Source of the DNA: CALGLS01 sp965222105
GTDB lineage: Bacteria; Bacteroidota; Bacteroidia; Chitinophagales; Saprospiraceae
DNA: 64,000 nucleotides
Assembly (NCBI GenBank): GCA_965222105.1
Contig: CBDCTQ010000018.1
Location: 1 to 64,000, forward strand
Direction of reading: 5' to 3'
In this document: piece after piece, positions 46,901 through 56,330 of the stretch
How positions within the stretch are numbered: position 1 is the stretch's first letter
Layout of the letters: the number at the start of each line of letters is the position of its first letter
Made by a program: the position numbers and the translations under genes
The notes under the pieces: generated by a model
Told to the model about the DNA's origin: nothing
The model's input: the letters and a program-made list of their open reading frames with translations, nothing else
Database searches by the model: none

Positions 46901-49387
46901 CTATCGCTGGATGGTGATCTTGCGGGTAGACCGCAATCGCTGCTGTTTGTCTTCAATTTGCAATAGATAGGCGCCATTGGTTAATCGCTGAAGGTCAATT
47001 TGAGTTGACCAAATTCCCGCAGTAAAATCACCCAAAGGTACCGTCCTTAGCAGGCTTCCGGAAGTATTGAACACCTTGCAGATCAGCGATCGGTTTTCAT
47101 CCAATGTTCCCGAAAGGTGAAACAGGCCCTTTCCAGGATTGGGGTAGATGTCGAGCGAAGGAAGTGGCATAGGTTCGTGGCTGGATACGAGGGGAGGGAA
47201 TTCTCCGACACCAAAAGCATATTCTCCCAGCAGAAGGGAATCGGCCCGGAGGAAGCCCCAGCCGTCGTTGGGAGCCAGTATCAGTTTGGTGGAGGGTTCG
47301 AAAAGCCGCCATTCTTCGGTGGCGTCGCGGCGATAAACCAGCACGATGCTGTCTTCTGTTTCGCTGGTCAGGTCGGCGTCCAGCATGGGTGTCGTATTGG
47401 CCCGGTAAGTGAAGCGGGCATTTCCGTCGAACTGCTCGGGAAGCAGGCCATCTATTTTCCAGTAATGGGAATTAGATATCCGAGAGCCGGGAGGCGCGTT
47501 TTGTGGTACATCGGGAGGTATCCAGGCATGTTCTACACGCAGGAATACGTCGTCGGACATTTCATCTACCACTACATCGAGCTCTCCGTTGGGGAAAACG
47601 TGGTTGTCGGGTTCTGTATATACAAATTCGTCTGCGAGGTTGGCGATATTCAGCTTGTGATTGCCGTTCAGCCATGCAGCTACGGGGTCGAAAGGTACAT
47701 TGACCTGCACTTCGGACAGTTGCCCGGATACCATCACTTCTTCCATATGTCGGGTACCATCTGCCGCCAGGAAGGTGATCTCGATGGGCACATTGGTATG
47801 GAAATGGGGTGCTGCCCGCAGCTTCTGCTCTATCTCTACGGCGCTGTTGACATTGGGAGTGATGTCCATCCAGTTGATCTCATAGCCGGAGTAGCCGGGG
47901 GCGTAGATCCAATCGTCGAAAAAGGAGGTGAGGTCGACCCCTGTTTCATCGCTTAGATAATCTCTGAACTGCGCCGCGTCAATCGACTGATAAATAAAGT
48001 GGTTGAGAACTGCTGTCATACCGCTCGAAAACAACTCATCGCCGAGATAGGCGCGTAAGTTGTGCATCATAGCAGCCCCCTTGTCGTAGGTATGGGTACT
48101 GTAAGTATGTTCGTAAGGTATTCCCGACAAGGGGAGATAATCTCCGTCTTCAAAATGAGCGGACCGGATGACTTTCCTGAAATTGCTTTTCACTTCCCGG
48201 ATAAATTCATCATGACCCTCCAGGTATTCCACCACCAGGTAAGAACCGTATTCCGCATTTCCTTCTTTGAACCACATGTCTGCGGGTGTACTTAGAGTAA
48301 CCACATTGCCCCACCAGCAGTGGGCTAATTCATGCGACATCAAATCGCGGTGACCATTGCCATTTCCTCCGGCACCGATAGACTGCGGATAAGCAATGTT
48401 GGTGGGATGTTCCATTGCTCCTACTGGCGTCATGACATATCCAACCCGCTCGAACATATAAGGCCCGAACCACGATTCGAGGGCATCTATCGCTTCGGGC
48501 AAGTCGACAAAGGTATTTTCCACGGCGTTGATATCGCCGGGCCAGGCCACCAATTGAACGGGAATGTCGCCGTAAGCACCTGTGTGGATGGAATTCGATT
48601 CCGTATAATTCGACACGGCAACACCCACCAGGTAAGTCGGTATGGGCTGCGACATATGATAGCTCCTCAAAATAGTGTCGCCGGTAACAGGCGTTTCTCC
48701 TAAAAAAGTACCGACGCAATAAGCTTTTCTACCGTTGGCCGAATAGATGTGAAATTCATAGGTAGTTCGTTCCACAAAATTGTCGAAACAGGGAAACCAG
48801 CTTCTGCCAAAATTGTAAGGATTTGACGAAAGTCCGATACCCAGATTGTAGGCAAGATTGGAAGTGAAGACAAAGCCTCCGAAATCACTAGGGTCAAATG
48901 TAGGTGTACCTCCATAATATACCCGAACCGAAGCCGTGTCTCCCACCGGATAGGCCTGTGGAAGGTCTACTTCCAATAGCAAATCGTCGTAATTGTAGGT
49001 AGCGGTCAGGTTATCCACAAAAATGGAATCAACTTGTAGGGCGAGCAAATCCAGTGGCAAGACGGTCACGTCTTCCACTTTGGGTGAAAAGGAAATTTCG
49101 CAAAACCCTTGAATGTGTTGACCCGTAAAATCGATTACTTCCAGGGTGATATTGGTGTGGATCAGATCAAAAGTATCGCTTCTGCCGACGCTGGCCGTAC
49201 GTGCATTTTGTTCTGCCAAAGTGAGTGGGCGTAGTGTTATGGGGTTTGGGGCATGGTGGCAACGGCGGTGGCGATGTTCCTCTTCCTGGAAGATGGGATC
49301 CGTTACCTGGGAGGTGCCCCTTTGCGGGAAAATCAGAATCAGGATCAAAGCAGTGAAAAAAGAGATAAGTGGTAGAGATGATTTCAT
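46901..49387 (-). CDS. Secreted M1-family metallopeptidase with T9SS sorting domain
   Basis: The 828-aa protein has a signal peptide (ending RGTSQ), an M1 N-terminal beta domain (about 70-270), the exopeptidase-like motif GAMEHP (323-328, in place of GAMEN) and the zinc site HELAH-x18-E (H352, E353, H356, E375). A C-terminal beta extension follows, and a T9SS tail (DIYPNPGKGLFHL…TNGAYLLQIE). It should cleave N-terminal residues from peptides outside the cell. The His in GAMEHP replaces the usual Asn, a change seen in several bacterial M1 members, so specificity may differ. Confidence 0.92.
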   Translation of the reverse strand: MKSSLPLISFFTALILILIFPQRGTSQVTDPIFQEEEHRHRRCHHAPNPITLRPLTLAEQNARTASVGRSDTFDLIHTNITLEVIDFTGQHIQGFCEISFSPKVEDVTVLPLDLLALQVDSIFVDNLTATYNYDDLLLEVDLPQAYPVGDTASVRVYYGGTPTFDPSDFGGFVFTSNLAYNLGIGLSSNPYNFGRSWFPCFDNFVERTTYEFHIYSANGRKAYCVGTFLGETPVTGDTILRSYHMSQPIPTYLVGVAVSNYTESNSIHTGAYGDIPVQLVAWPGDINAVENTFVDLPEAIDALESWFGPYMFERVGYVMTPVGAMEHPTNIAYPQSIGAGGNGNGHRDLMSHELAHCWWGNVVTLSTPADMWFKEGNAEYGSYLVVEYLEGHDEFIREVKSNFRKVIRSAHFEDGDYLPLSGIPYEHTYSTHTYDKGAAMMHNLRAYLGDELFSSGMTAVLNHFIYQSIDAAQFRDYLSDETGVDLTSFFDDWIYAPGYSGYEINWMDITPNVNSAVEIEQKLRAAPHFHTNVPIEITFLAADGTRHMEEVMVSGQLSEVQVNVPFDPVAAWLNGNHKLNIANLADEFVYTEPDNHVFPNGELDVVVDEMSDDVFLRVEHAWIPPDVPQNAPPGSRISNSHYWKIDGLLPEQFDGNARFTYRANTTPMLDADLTSETEDSIVLVYRRDATEEWRLFEPSTKLILAPNDGWGFLRADSLLLGEYAFGVGEFPPLVSSHEPMPLPSLDIYPNPGKGLFHLSGTLDENRSLICKVFNTSGSLLRTVPLGDFTAGIWSTQIDLQRLTNGAYLLQIEDKQQRLRSTRKITIQR

Positions 49388-49582
49388 ATCGCGTTTGGTT
49401 TAACTATATTTCTTTCTTTTCCGAAAATTTTACATTCATACCAGGTAGGATATTACCCACCCCGGTATCAGTGGTCGAAACATAAAGATAGGTATTAACC
49501 TTTATTTTTTGAAATTTGGCGAGAAAAGGAGTGGCGGACTTTGTTGGTTTTGTCGGTTGTACGCTGTCTTGAATTCCACAAA

Positions 49583-52549
49583 TCAATGATTGACCACTTT
49601 CGTGCAAATCACCTTTTCTTCCGACCGCAAACAAAGCCAGTAGACACCCGGCGCGATTCCCGGCATTGGATCCAGCAGTATTTGGTGATGGCCCGACGCC
49701 AGATGTCGGTTTTGAAATAGTTCAAAGGATCGCCCGTCTACACCTGTAAGAGAAAGATCGATCACCCCATTTTTTGCCAAAGAGAAAGAAACCGAGCATT
49801 GCTTCCCAAAAGGGTTGGGAAAAACGGTAAGTTGTAAGTCAGTTGTTAAAGGGGTTTGCTCCGAAAGAGAGCAGGCCGTCTTGAATACAAAGCTGGGGCT
49901 AAAACCGGAAGTACCACCACCCGTACAATTGGCCTCTACCTGCACTTCGTATTCGGTACAAAACTCGACATCGACCAGTTGAAAGGGAGGGTCTACTCCA
50001 TCGAACTGAGTCCACACAAAAGTATTCGTTTTCCGGTATCGGATATTGTGATTGGAATGGTCGTCGGTGGGATCTTCCCAGGTGATGGAAGTACCAAAAA
50101 TATTGTTCTCCAGCGTATCCAGGTTGATGGGGACATCGCAATTGGGAGCAACCCCTTCCTCAATCAATACACAATAGTCCTCCACCTCTCCAAAACCAAA
50201 ATCGACGAGGCAGGGCGCGGGCTCTTCCGGGTCATTGCCCGAAATCCATTTCATACTTACCCGCATCCGGGTGAGACCGGGCAAAGCATCGCCCGGAATA
50301 ACGACTTCCCCTGTCACCATTTCCGAACTGGGCTCAATAGCATCGAAAGTCAACTCGGTGTCCTCGTCAAATTGACCATCCTGGTTGTAGTCGATCCACA
50401 CTTTGAAATACTCCTCGTATACCGCACCACTAAAACCGGGCGTTAGCGAAATCGGGTAGGTACCATAGGTTGCCACCTCCGTTGCCAGCCCCGTAAAATC
50501 GCCAAAGCCCTCATCGCTGCCGCTTACATTGTCAATGGCATTGAAGCTGACCTGGGCGATCCATTCAAAATCAGCCGTTTCAGCATTCGATGGGCAGTAT
50601 GTAAAATCGGTGCAAGCTCCGCAGCCAAAGGTGGTAAAGGTGATTGGTGGGCTAAAGTCGGTTGTCTCACCCGACCAGCACAATGCCTCCACCTCTGCCT
50701 CATAAGGGGTACAGCTTTCGAGCTGATTGTACGATAAAGAAGTGGACGTAGTATTTAGTAGTAGGCCATTGTTGTCAATGAGGTTTGTAATTTTGATGTT
50801 ATACGAAAAGGCGGCGGTGAGACCCTCAAAGTTGATGGTAGCGCCATTGAAGGTAATGTCGGTTGCCCAAACGTTGGCCGGAGCTATGCAACACCCATCG
50901 GTGGTGAAAAAACTGCTGTTGCTGAATCCACTGCTGTTGCCCGTGCAGATACTTTCCACCTGAAATTCGTAGGTCTGGCAGGTGTCCAAAACTGAAAACG
51001 TGTACGGATTGTTGGGGTTGTCGACCACGGTCCAGGAGCTGCTGCCTTCAGGGCGCCAGCGAAGGTTGTTGGTATCGGCGTCGGGCAGACTGTTCCAGGA
51101 TAGGGTCGCCTGGGTCAGTGAAATATCCGTCGCCTGCAAGTTATACGGGGGCGAGCAGGGGCTACAATCATCCAGGGCCAGTTGTACGCTGTTGTACAGG
51201 TTGAGTTTTCCACCGCTGACGGTGATCCCATCGAGGCTCGCGTTTGGGTCGGCCCCCTCCAGGATGTAGTCTTTGATCTGGAGGGTGGCAGCAGCCGGAT
51301 CGGTGTTGATGAGGTCCATCAGGTCGGGACAGGGGGTGCTGTATAGTAGCGCCACCGCGCCGGTCACCTGCGGGGTAGCCCCGGAGGTGCCTCCAAAAGA
51401 GCCATAGTTGTTTGCCGTAAGGGTAAAGACATCGGAACCATAGGCACCCAGATCGACATGTGTTGGGCCATAGGCGGCCAGGGTTTCTTTTTCGTCATTT
51501 TTTTTGAGGTTGGTCACGGCTATGAGGTATTCGCTGGGGCAGGTGGTGGGCAGGTCGCCCGACACGTCTACATCAATATTGAGATTGGCAGTGGCGCCAC
51601 AGTTGAGGATTCCATTGGCGCCGAGTTCGTCGTAGATCGCACACCAGAGGGGAGCATTGTCGGGTTGGCCGAAGTTGATGCCCCAACTGGCATTGGTAGC
51701 CACGACGAAGGCCCCCTGGGCTCCACCGGAGTTGTTGTAAAGTTGTCGCATGGCCAGGGGATAAGCGTAGGCAGCGAGTACGGCGGCCTCGGTGGTATTG
51801 AAATCGTTTTTGACGATCATCAATTTGATCTGCCAGTTGATACCCGCCACGCCAATGCCGTTGTTGCCACGGGCACCGATGATGCCAGCTACGGGCATGC
51901 CATGACTACCGCCGCTGATCTGATCGGAGTTGGTGGCGATGTTCCAGCCCAGATGATCGTCAATGTAGCCGTTGTTGTCATCGTCGAGGCCATTGTCGGG
52001 AATTTCGTTGTGGTTGATCCAAAGGTTATGGCCCAGGTCGGGGTGGGCGGTGTTGACGCCATCGTCTAACACGGCTACTACAATAGTGTCGCCGTCGAGG
52101 GTGAGGCCGCCGGTGCTGATGTTCCAGGCTTGTTCGGAATCCATGTCGGCGTCGGGCACGGCGCTACCAATGCCGGTATTGATGTGTTGCCATTGGGAGT
52201 CGAAAAACGGATCGTCGGGAATGGTCTGCCGGGTGGTTACAAAGTGGTTGAACTGGGCAGCGAGGCAACGGAGGTCGAGCCGGAGGGCTTCGAGGAATTG
52301 GACTTCGTTGATCTGGTTGTGGTCGAATGACAATTTCCAAATGTTCAGGGCGGCCACGATGGGTTGTTCGACTTTCAGGGAGGTGGGTAGATCGTTGAAC
52401 TGTTGGTATTGATCGACCCATTGGCGGATGTCGACCTGATGCGGAATTTGTACGAGCAGTACTCCTTGCTCATGAGAAAGTTGTTGGGCAAATGGCGATA
52501 GATGGCAAAGACCAGTTAGCAGCAAAGTAGTTAGTAGTTTTCTCAGCAT
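49583..52549 (-). CDS. Secreted S8 subtilisin-like protease with FN3, GEVED and T9SS domains
   Basis: The 988-aa protein has a signal peptide (ending LSPFAQ), a prodomain (about 25-105) and an S8 catalytic domain with D162 (VAVLDDGV), H216 (GSHGMPVAG) and S389 (GTSGATP). These are followed by two FN3 domains (PPYNLQATDISLTQATLSW, APANVWATDITFNGATINF), a GEVED domain (WIDYNQDGQFDEDTE…GEVEDYC), a third FN3 domain and the T9SS tail (VFPNPFGKQCSVSF…APGVYWLCLRS). All triad residues are intact. It is probably an extracellular nutrient-scavenging protease. Its promoter lies over the 3' end of the upstream NlpC/P60 gene. Confidence 0.93.
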   Translation of the reverse strand: MLRKLLTTLLLTGLCHLSPFAQQLSHEQGVLLVQIPHQVDIRQWVDQYQQFNDLPTSLKVEQPIVAALNIWKLSFDHNQINEVQFLEALRLDLRCLAAQFNHFVTTRQTIPDDPFFDSQWQHINTGIGSAVPDADMDSEQAWNISTGGLTLDGDTIVVAVLDDGVNTAHPDLGHNLWINHNEIPDNGLDDDNNGYIDDHLGWNIATNSDQISGGSHGMPVAGIIGARGNNGIGVAGINWQIKLMIVKNDFNTTEAAVLAAYAYPLAMRQLYNNSGGAQGAFVVATNASWGINFGQPDNAPLWCAIYDELGANGILNCGATANLNIDVDVSGDLPTTCPSEYLIAVTNLKKNDEKETLAAYGPTHVDLGAYGSDVFTLTANNYGSFGGTSGATPQVTGAVALLYSTPCPDLMDLINTDPAAATLQIKDYILEGADPNASLDGITVSGGKLNLYNSVQLALDDCSPCSPPYNLQATDISLTQATLSWNSLPDADTNNLRWRPEGSSSWTVVDNPNNPYTFSVLDTCQTYEFQVESICTGNSSGFSNSSFFTTDGCCIAPANVWATDITFNGATINFEGLTAAFSYNIKITNLIDNNGLLLNTTSTSLSYNQLESCTPYEAEVEALCWSGETTDFSPPITFTTFGCGACTDFTYCPSNAETADFEWIAQVSFNAIDNVSGSDEGFGDFTGLATEVATYGTYPISLTPGFSGAVYEEYFKVWIDYNQDGQFDEDTELTFDAIEPSSEMVTGEVVIPGDALPGLTRMRVSMKWISGNDPEEPAPCLVDFGFGEVEDYCVLIEEGVAPNCDVPINLDTLENNIFGTSITWEDPTDDHSNHNIRYRKTNTFVWTQFDGVDPPFQLVDVEFCTEYEVQVEANCTGGGTSGFSPSFVFKTACSLSEQTPLTTDLQLTVFPNPFGKQCSVSFSLAKNGVIDLSLTGVDGRSFELFQNRHLASGHHQILLDPMPGIAPGVYWLCLRSEEKVICTKVVNH

Positions 52550-52592
52550 GATGGTCGGGTTTTAGATAAAATTACGGATTCGTCCGGAATCT

Positions 52593-52621
52593 CAAAGTTA
52601 AAGCCCGGATTTTTTTCAAAA
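52593..52621 (-). promoter_or_regulatory. Promoter of the subtilisin gene
   Basis: On the minus strand TTTTG (52621-52617), a 16-bp spacer and TAACTTTG (52600-52593) match the Bacteroidota -33/-7 consensus TTTG…TAnnTTTG. It ends 44 bp before the start at 52549 and overlaps the stop of the NlpC/P60 gene, so the two genes need not be co-transcribed. Confidence 0.6.
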
Positions 52622-53461
52622 TAACTTCACTTGCTTTTCATCCGCCACTTTTTTATCAGTTGAAGGAGCGGGTTGTGGGGAGCGGGTGGGCAACAGTCTT
52701 TTTATCACCCTCAGTTTGTGGGTATATCGCTGGGTGGTTTCATTGAAAATGCCGAAGTGATCGACCTTGTCGATACGTACCTGGCCGGAAGCGTGGATGA
52801 TCTCCCGTTCGTTCAACAATATACCTACATGAGTGACTTTTCCATTTCTGTTTTCAAAAAAGGCGAGGTCGGCGGGTTGTGCCTGTTCGACAAAATCGAT
52901 CAATTGACCGCAATACACCTGTTGAGCGGAGTCACGAGGGAGGGGAACACCACAGATTTTGAACACGATCTGGCTAAAGCCGCTGCAATCGATACCCAGG
53001 GGAGACCGCCCCCCCCAAAGGTAAGGAGCGTAGAGATAGCGGCGGGCGATTTTGAGGATCAACTCGGCATTGACCTTGAGGTCTTTGGGCGAAACGGCTT
53101 GTCCGCTAAAAGTGAAGCTGGTGCCATTCAGCTGGAAGTTGAGACCGTCGAATTGTGGCAGGGTGGCCCCAATGGTGATGGGAAGGGCATGCCCCTGGCC
53201 CATAGCTCCTTGTACGAGTTCGAGGCTGTAAGAAAAATGGTTCTGATACGATTTGATCTTAGCCAGGGGAAGGGATTTGATCTGACGAGCATCGGCCCAG
53301 CCGATGTAATTGTCCCAGGTGCATCGTACGCGGGCCCAGTTGCCTTTTTTTTCCAAAAATTCGACGATTTCTCCGAAGAGGAGTTGGGTAGTCATTTCGC
53401 TGCGGTCAGACGCACTACTTCTGACGGGTACAACGCTCAATGGACATATTCCAAATTTCAT
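52616..53461 (-). CDS. NlpC/P60 cysteine peptidase with SH3-like domain
   Basis: This 281-aa protein has an N-terminal bacterial SH3-like domain (about 7-60: VVPVRSSASDRSEMTTQLLFGE…NWARVRCTWDNYIGWADA), a second SH3-like stretch, and an NlpC/P60 domain (about 132-255) with the triad C159 (DCSGF), H211 (VTHVGI) and H223 (IIHASG). Such enzymes cut peptide bonds in murein stems, typically D-Glu-diamino acid. There is no obvious signal peptide: the N-terminus MKFGICPLSVVPVRSS is short and weakly hydrophobic, as is common for this cytoplasmic-looking Bacteroidota subgroup. The product may recycle peptidoglycan fragments. Confidence 0.88.
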   Translation of the reverse strand: MKFGICPLSVVPVRSSASDRSEMTTQLLFGEIVEFLEKKGNWARVRCTWDNYIGWADARQIKSLPLAKIKSYQNHFSYSLELVQGAMGQGHALPITIGATLPQFDGLNFQLNGTSFTFSGQAVSPKDLKVNAELILKIARRYLYAPYLWGGRSPLGIDCSGFSQIVFKICGVPLPRDSAQQVYCGQLIDFVEQAQPADLAFFENRNGKVTHVGILLNEREIIHASGQVRIDKVDHFGIFNETTQRYTHKLRVIKRLLPTRSPQPAPSTDKKVADEKQVKLF

Positions 53462-53522
53462 GTAGATGAGGTGTAGTTATTTCCCTGTTCTGTATTTAAC
53501 GATCTGTTTTCCCGGACATGTG

Positions 53523-53530
53523 CAAAAGTA
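53523..53530 (-). promoter_or_regulatory. TAnnTTTG box for the NlpC/P60 gene
   Basis: TACTTTTG followed by CA on the minus strand fits the Bacteroidota -7 consensus, 61 bp before the start at 53461. It is an exact match, including the CA, to the box facing the other way at 53779. Confidence 0.5.
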
Positions 53531-53778
53531 CCGCCAAGATAATGATTTTTCGTGTATTTAATTGTAAATCAGGGAATAATATTAATTATCGCCGGGCGTT
53601 CTGACTTGGAGCAATTTTGGGATAGTAATTTTTGATTTTCTGAAAGGGAGAAGGTGATGCCATTGGTTATTGATGCCAGGGCCTCGGCTGCCGGGCGATG
53701 TAACGGAGCGATTTCCCTCGTAAAAGGGTCCCGTTTCGACCGAACTCCAGGGTATTACTATTCCCGGAAAAATAAATG

Positions 53779-53786
53779 TACTTTTG
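53779..53786 (+). promoter_or_regulatory. TAnnTTTG box for the PorP/SprF gene
   Basis: TACTTTTG followed by CA lies 20 bp before the ATG at 53807. This places the start of transcription near 53793 and rules out the upstream in-frame Met at 53654 as the main start. Confidence 0.55.
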
Positions 53787-53806
53787 CAATTGATTTTAAA
53801 TTTGAT

Positions 53807-54913
53807 ATGACAACAACAAAAAACGCTTTTATCCCCATGTCCGATCACCCAATTACCTCCCTTTTGTTGACTTGCTGCCTGATGGCTGCCGGGGTGCTAT
53901 TTCCGCTCACGGCAAATGCGCAGGACAAACATTTCACCCAGTTTTATGCCTCTCCGCTTACGCTAAATCCCGCTTTGACGGGGGCCATCCAGGGCCGGTA
54001 TCGGGTGGCAGCTATTTACCGCGACCAGTGGCGGGGCGTGTTGGACAACCCTTATGTGACATTCTCCTCGGCCGTCGATGTCAATTTCGATGTGGAGCTC
54101 GACTCCCGTTATAAAGATCAGGTGGCCGTTGGGCTGCTTTTTTTCAGCGACAAGGTCAATGAACTGGACTTCAATACCAACCAGATCGCCTTATCTGCCG
54201 CTTTTCACAAGGGCCTGGATTTTGACAAAAAACAATTCCTTTCCCTTGGCGTTCAAGGAGCCCTTTCACAGCGAAATGTCAACTACGAATTCATCACCTT
54301 CGACGATCAGTTCAATGAACTCGATGAATTTAGTTTGCCGACAGGCGAGCCCCTTCCGGAAAATAATTTTTCTTACGGCGATTTTTCTGTTGGCCTAAAT
54401 TACCGCCTGGCGCTGGAGGCACTCAGCCTCAATGTAGGTGCAGCCATGCATCATGTGTTCCGCCCCAATGTATCTTTTTACGAAGCTACCGAGGATGGCT
54501 CGGGGCCTGAAAGTGAGAACCTCCTGCACCGGAAACTATCTGCTCAACTGAGTCTGTCCATCCCTATCTCTGACAGACTATTCCTTAGCCCGCGTGTATT
54601 GTATGCCCGACAAGGGCCACACGAGGAGATCAATGCCGGTACCAATGTCCGCATCAAACTCAACAACCACAACAACAATTCCGTACACGTCGGCTGTTGG
54701 GTAAGGCCCGTTTCCAATGTCAACGAAGGTTATACCCTCGACGCCGTGGTCGGCCTCATCGGTATTGAGCTGGGCCCGGTGACCGCAGGCTTCAGCTACG
54801 ATGCCAACCTCACCGACCTCAGTACTTATAAGCAGGGGCAGGGTGCTTTTGAATTTTCGGTGGCTTATATCGGCAGCTTCGATAACGAGGATATTCTTTG
54901 TCCCAAGTTTTAA
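53807..54913 (+). CDS. PorP/SprF family type IX secretion outer-membrane protein
   Basis: With the start at 53807 the protein is 368 aa, with a signal peptide ending LTANAQ. The family signature follows directly: 'DKHFTQFYASPLTLNPALTGAIQGRYRVAAIYRDQWRGV', then beta strands with 'VGLLFFSDK', 'ALSAAFHKGL' and 'LSAQLSLSIPISDRLFLSPRVLY', ending 'FEFSVAYIGSF'. PorP/SprF proteins are 14-strand barrels linked to T9SS and to surface adhesin attachment in gliding bacteria. Alone, without PorK-L-M-N nearby, it is probably one of several paralogues that pair with particular cargo. The lipoprotein gene starts 4 bp after its stop. Confidence 0.88.
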   Translation: MTTTKNAFIPMSDHPITSLLLTCCLMAAGVLFPLTANAQDKHFTQFYASPLTLNPALTGAIQGRYRVAAIYRDQWRGVLDNPYVTFSSAVDVNFDVELDSRYKDQVAVGLLFFSDKVNELDFNTNQIALSAAFHKGLDFDKKQFLSLGVQGALSQRNVNYEFITFDDQFNELDEFSLPTGEPLPENNFSYGDFSVGLNYRLALEALSLNVGAAMHHVFRPNVSFYEATEDGSGPESENLLHRKLSAQLSLSIPISDRLFLSPRVLYARQGPHEEINAGTNVRIKLNNHNNNSVHVGCWVRPVSNVNEGYTLDAVVGLIGIELGPVTAGFSYDANLTDLSTYKQGQGAFEFSVAYIGSFDNEDILCPKF

Positions 54914-54917
54914 ACGC

Positions 54918-55286
54918 ATGAAACCACTACTAACCCTCACCGCCTGCCTGCTCCTTTCCTGCTCGACGGGAAAAAAGCTGCCGCAAAATCCAAAAATAAC
55001 CTTCGACCTCGCGCGCATCGATGAAGAGGGGTTGTCGGGCACATCCGGTGGCAGGGTAGCGGTGGATTATGAATTCTGCATACCCGCAGAGGAGCCCATC
55101 GCCCAAAAAGTACGCGAGATCGACCCCAGCCTGAAATTGCATCACACCGCGAAAGGCCGCATAGGCTGCACTCCGTCCCAATGGCTCTGCATGGGCAATA
55201 CCCACCAAAAAAACTGGCGTACCATCCTCCAGCAACTGGCTGCTCTGGATTACGTTCATCAGATCGATCAGACTTTTTTTGAATAG
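54918..55286 (+). CDS. Small lipoprotein downstream of porP-like gene
   Basis: The frame is open from 54801, but the ATG at 54918 gives a lipoprotein signal (MKPLLTLTACLLLSCS, Cys 15) and a 122-aa product. The mature part has three further cysteines (YEFCIP, IGCTPSQWLCMG) and no motif I recognise. It begins 4 bp after the PorP/SprF stop, so the two are one operon and it may act with that outer-membrane protein. Confidence 0.7.
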   Translation: MKPLLTLTACLLLSCSTGKKLPQNPKITFDLARIDEEGLSGTSGGRVAVDYEFCIPAEEPIAQKVREIDPSLKLHHTAKGRIGCTPSQWLCMGNTHQKNWRTILQQLAALDYVHQIDQTFFE

Positions 55287-55389
55287 CAGTGCCCTCGAAA
55301 AACCCCGATTTCCAGCTCCTTCGTTTTCGGAATGATGATTGAATTAGTACGGTTGCCGACTGAAACGAGCAATTTTCCACTGTGTTTCC

Positions 55390-55397
55390 TACCTTTG
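55390..55397 (+). promoter_or_regulatory. TAnnTTTG promoter box for the LysM gene
   Basis: TACCTTTG matches the -7 consensus, 43 bp before the ATG at 55441. It is followed immediately by a 25-bp palindrome (TATACTTGTTC…GAGTATA, 55399-55423) lying in the probable 5' leader. Confidence 0.5.
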
Positions 55398-55440
55398 TAT
55401 ACTTGTTCGCTGATAGAGTATAGTTGAAAGCTTTATTGCT

Positions 55441-56292
55441 ATGAGAAAGTTTTTACATATCTGGGCCTTTGCGCTGCTGCCTTGCGTTGCAATGGCATGG
55501 TCTGACAGCCTCGTCTACCTACGGGCTACGGACACCGTATTCTTAGAACTAAGCGAACTCCACGAAAAGATCATTACGCACAAGATCAAAGAACAGGAAA
55601 CACTATACGCATTGTCCAGATTTTATGGAATGACCGTTCAGGAACTGTTTTACTACAACCCGGCTCTCGAAAAAAATACCTACGATGTAGGCCAGCAGAT
55701 ATACATTCCCGTGCCTTCCAAGGCCATCGTCAGCAGTGTGCCACCCTATCACAACCACTACGACTACGTGCCGGTTTGCTACCGGGTCAGAAAATCAGAA
55801 ACCCTGTTTCGCATCGCCAAACGCTACTTCGGCATCCCGATCGACACCATTGCCATGCTCAACCGTCTGACCACCAGCACCCTAAGCGTCGGTCAGGTGC
55901 TCCAAATTGGATGGCTCAGCCGATGGGGCATCCCCCACCACTATCGAAAATTCAGAGGCAGCCCTATAGATAAAAAAAATCAACTCCTTGCCAGGAAATA
56001 TTATCAGGCCAGAACCGTCAAAAAAGAATCGAGGGATAAAGGTGTTGCCTTTTGGCAAAACAACGGCGTGAAAAGCGTCGACCTCTATGCCATGCACCGC
56101 ACCGCCCCCTTGCAGTCGATCATCGCCGTCAACAACCCCATGAACCGCAGAACCGTTTACGCTAAGGTAATTGCCCGACTACCCGACACCGTTTACTCCG
56201 ATGATGTGGTCGTCGTCGTTTCAGCAAGAGTAGCCCAATTGCTGGGTGCCAAAGACCAACGATTCTACGTGAAAATAAAATATTTAAAATAA
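55441..56292 (+). CDS. Secreted protein with two LysM domains and a double-psi-barrel-like C-terminus
   Basis: The 283-aa protein has a signal peptide (ending VAMAW), then LysM 1 at about 36-85 (HKIKEQETLYALSRFYGMTVQELFYYNPAL) and LysM 2 at about 108-155 (YRVRKSETLFRIAKRYFGIPIDTIAMLNRL). A C-terminal region at about 215-283 (YAMHRTAPLQSIIAVNNPMNRRTVYAKVIARLP) resembles the RlpA/double-psi-barrel fold attached to many Bacteroidota LysM proteins. The LysM parts bind peptidoglycan, so the protein probably sits in the periplasm and acts in cell-wall maintenance. The catalytic Asp/His of lytic RlpA proteins was not identified with certainty. Confidence 0.82.
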   Translation: MRKFLHIWAFALLPCVAMAWSDSLVYLRATDTVFLELSELHEKIITHKIKEQETLYALSRFYGMTVQELFYYNPALEKNTYDVGQQIYIPVPSKAIVSSVPPYHNHYDYVPVCYRVRKSETLFRIAKRYFGIPIDTIAMLNRLTTSTLSVGQVLQIGWLSRWGIPHHYRKFRGSPIDKKNQLLARKYYQARTVKKESRDKGVAFWQNNGVKSVDLYAMHRTAPLQSIIAVNNPMNRRTVYAKVIARLPDTVYSDDVVVVVSARVAQLLGAKDQRFYVKIKYLK

Positions 56293-56330
56293 CAACAATT
56301 CCACAGAACATTCATTTATCGTCAAATAAC

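Larger units (their letters stand above)
53462..53806. other. Divergent intergenic region with two TACTTTTG boxes
   Basis: These 345 bp hold outward-facing promoter boxes at 53523-53530 (minus) and 53779-53786 (plus). The central part has no gene or strong repeat. An open frame from 53654 joins the porP-like gene in frame but lacks a signal-like start. Confidence 0.45.
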
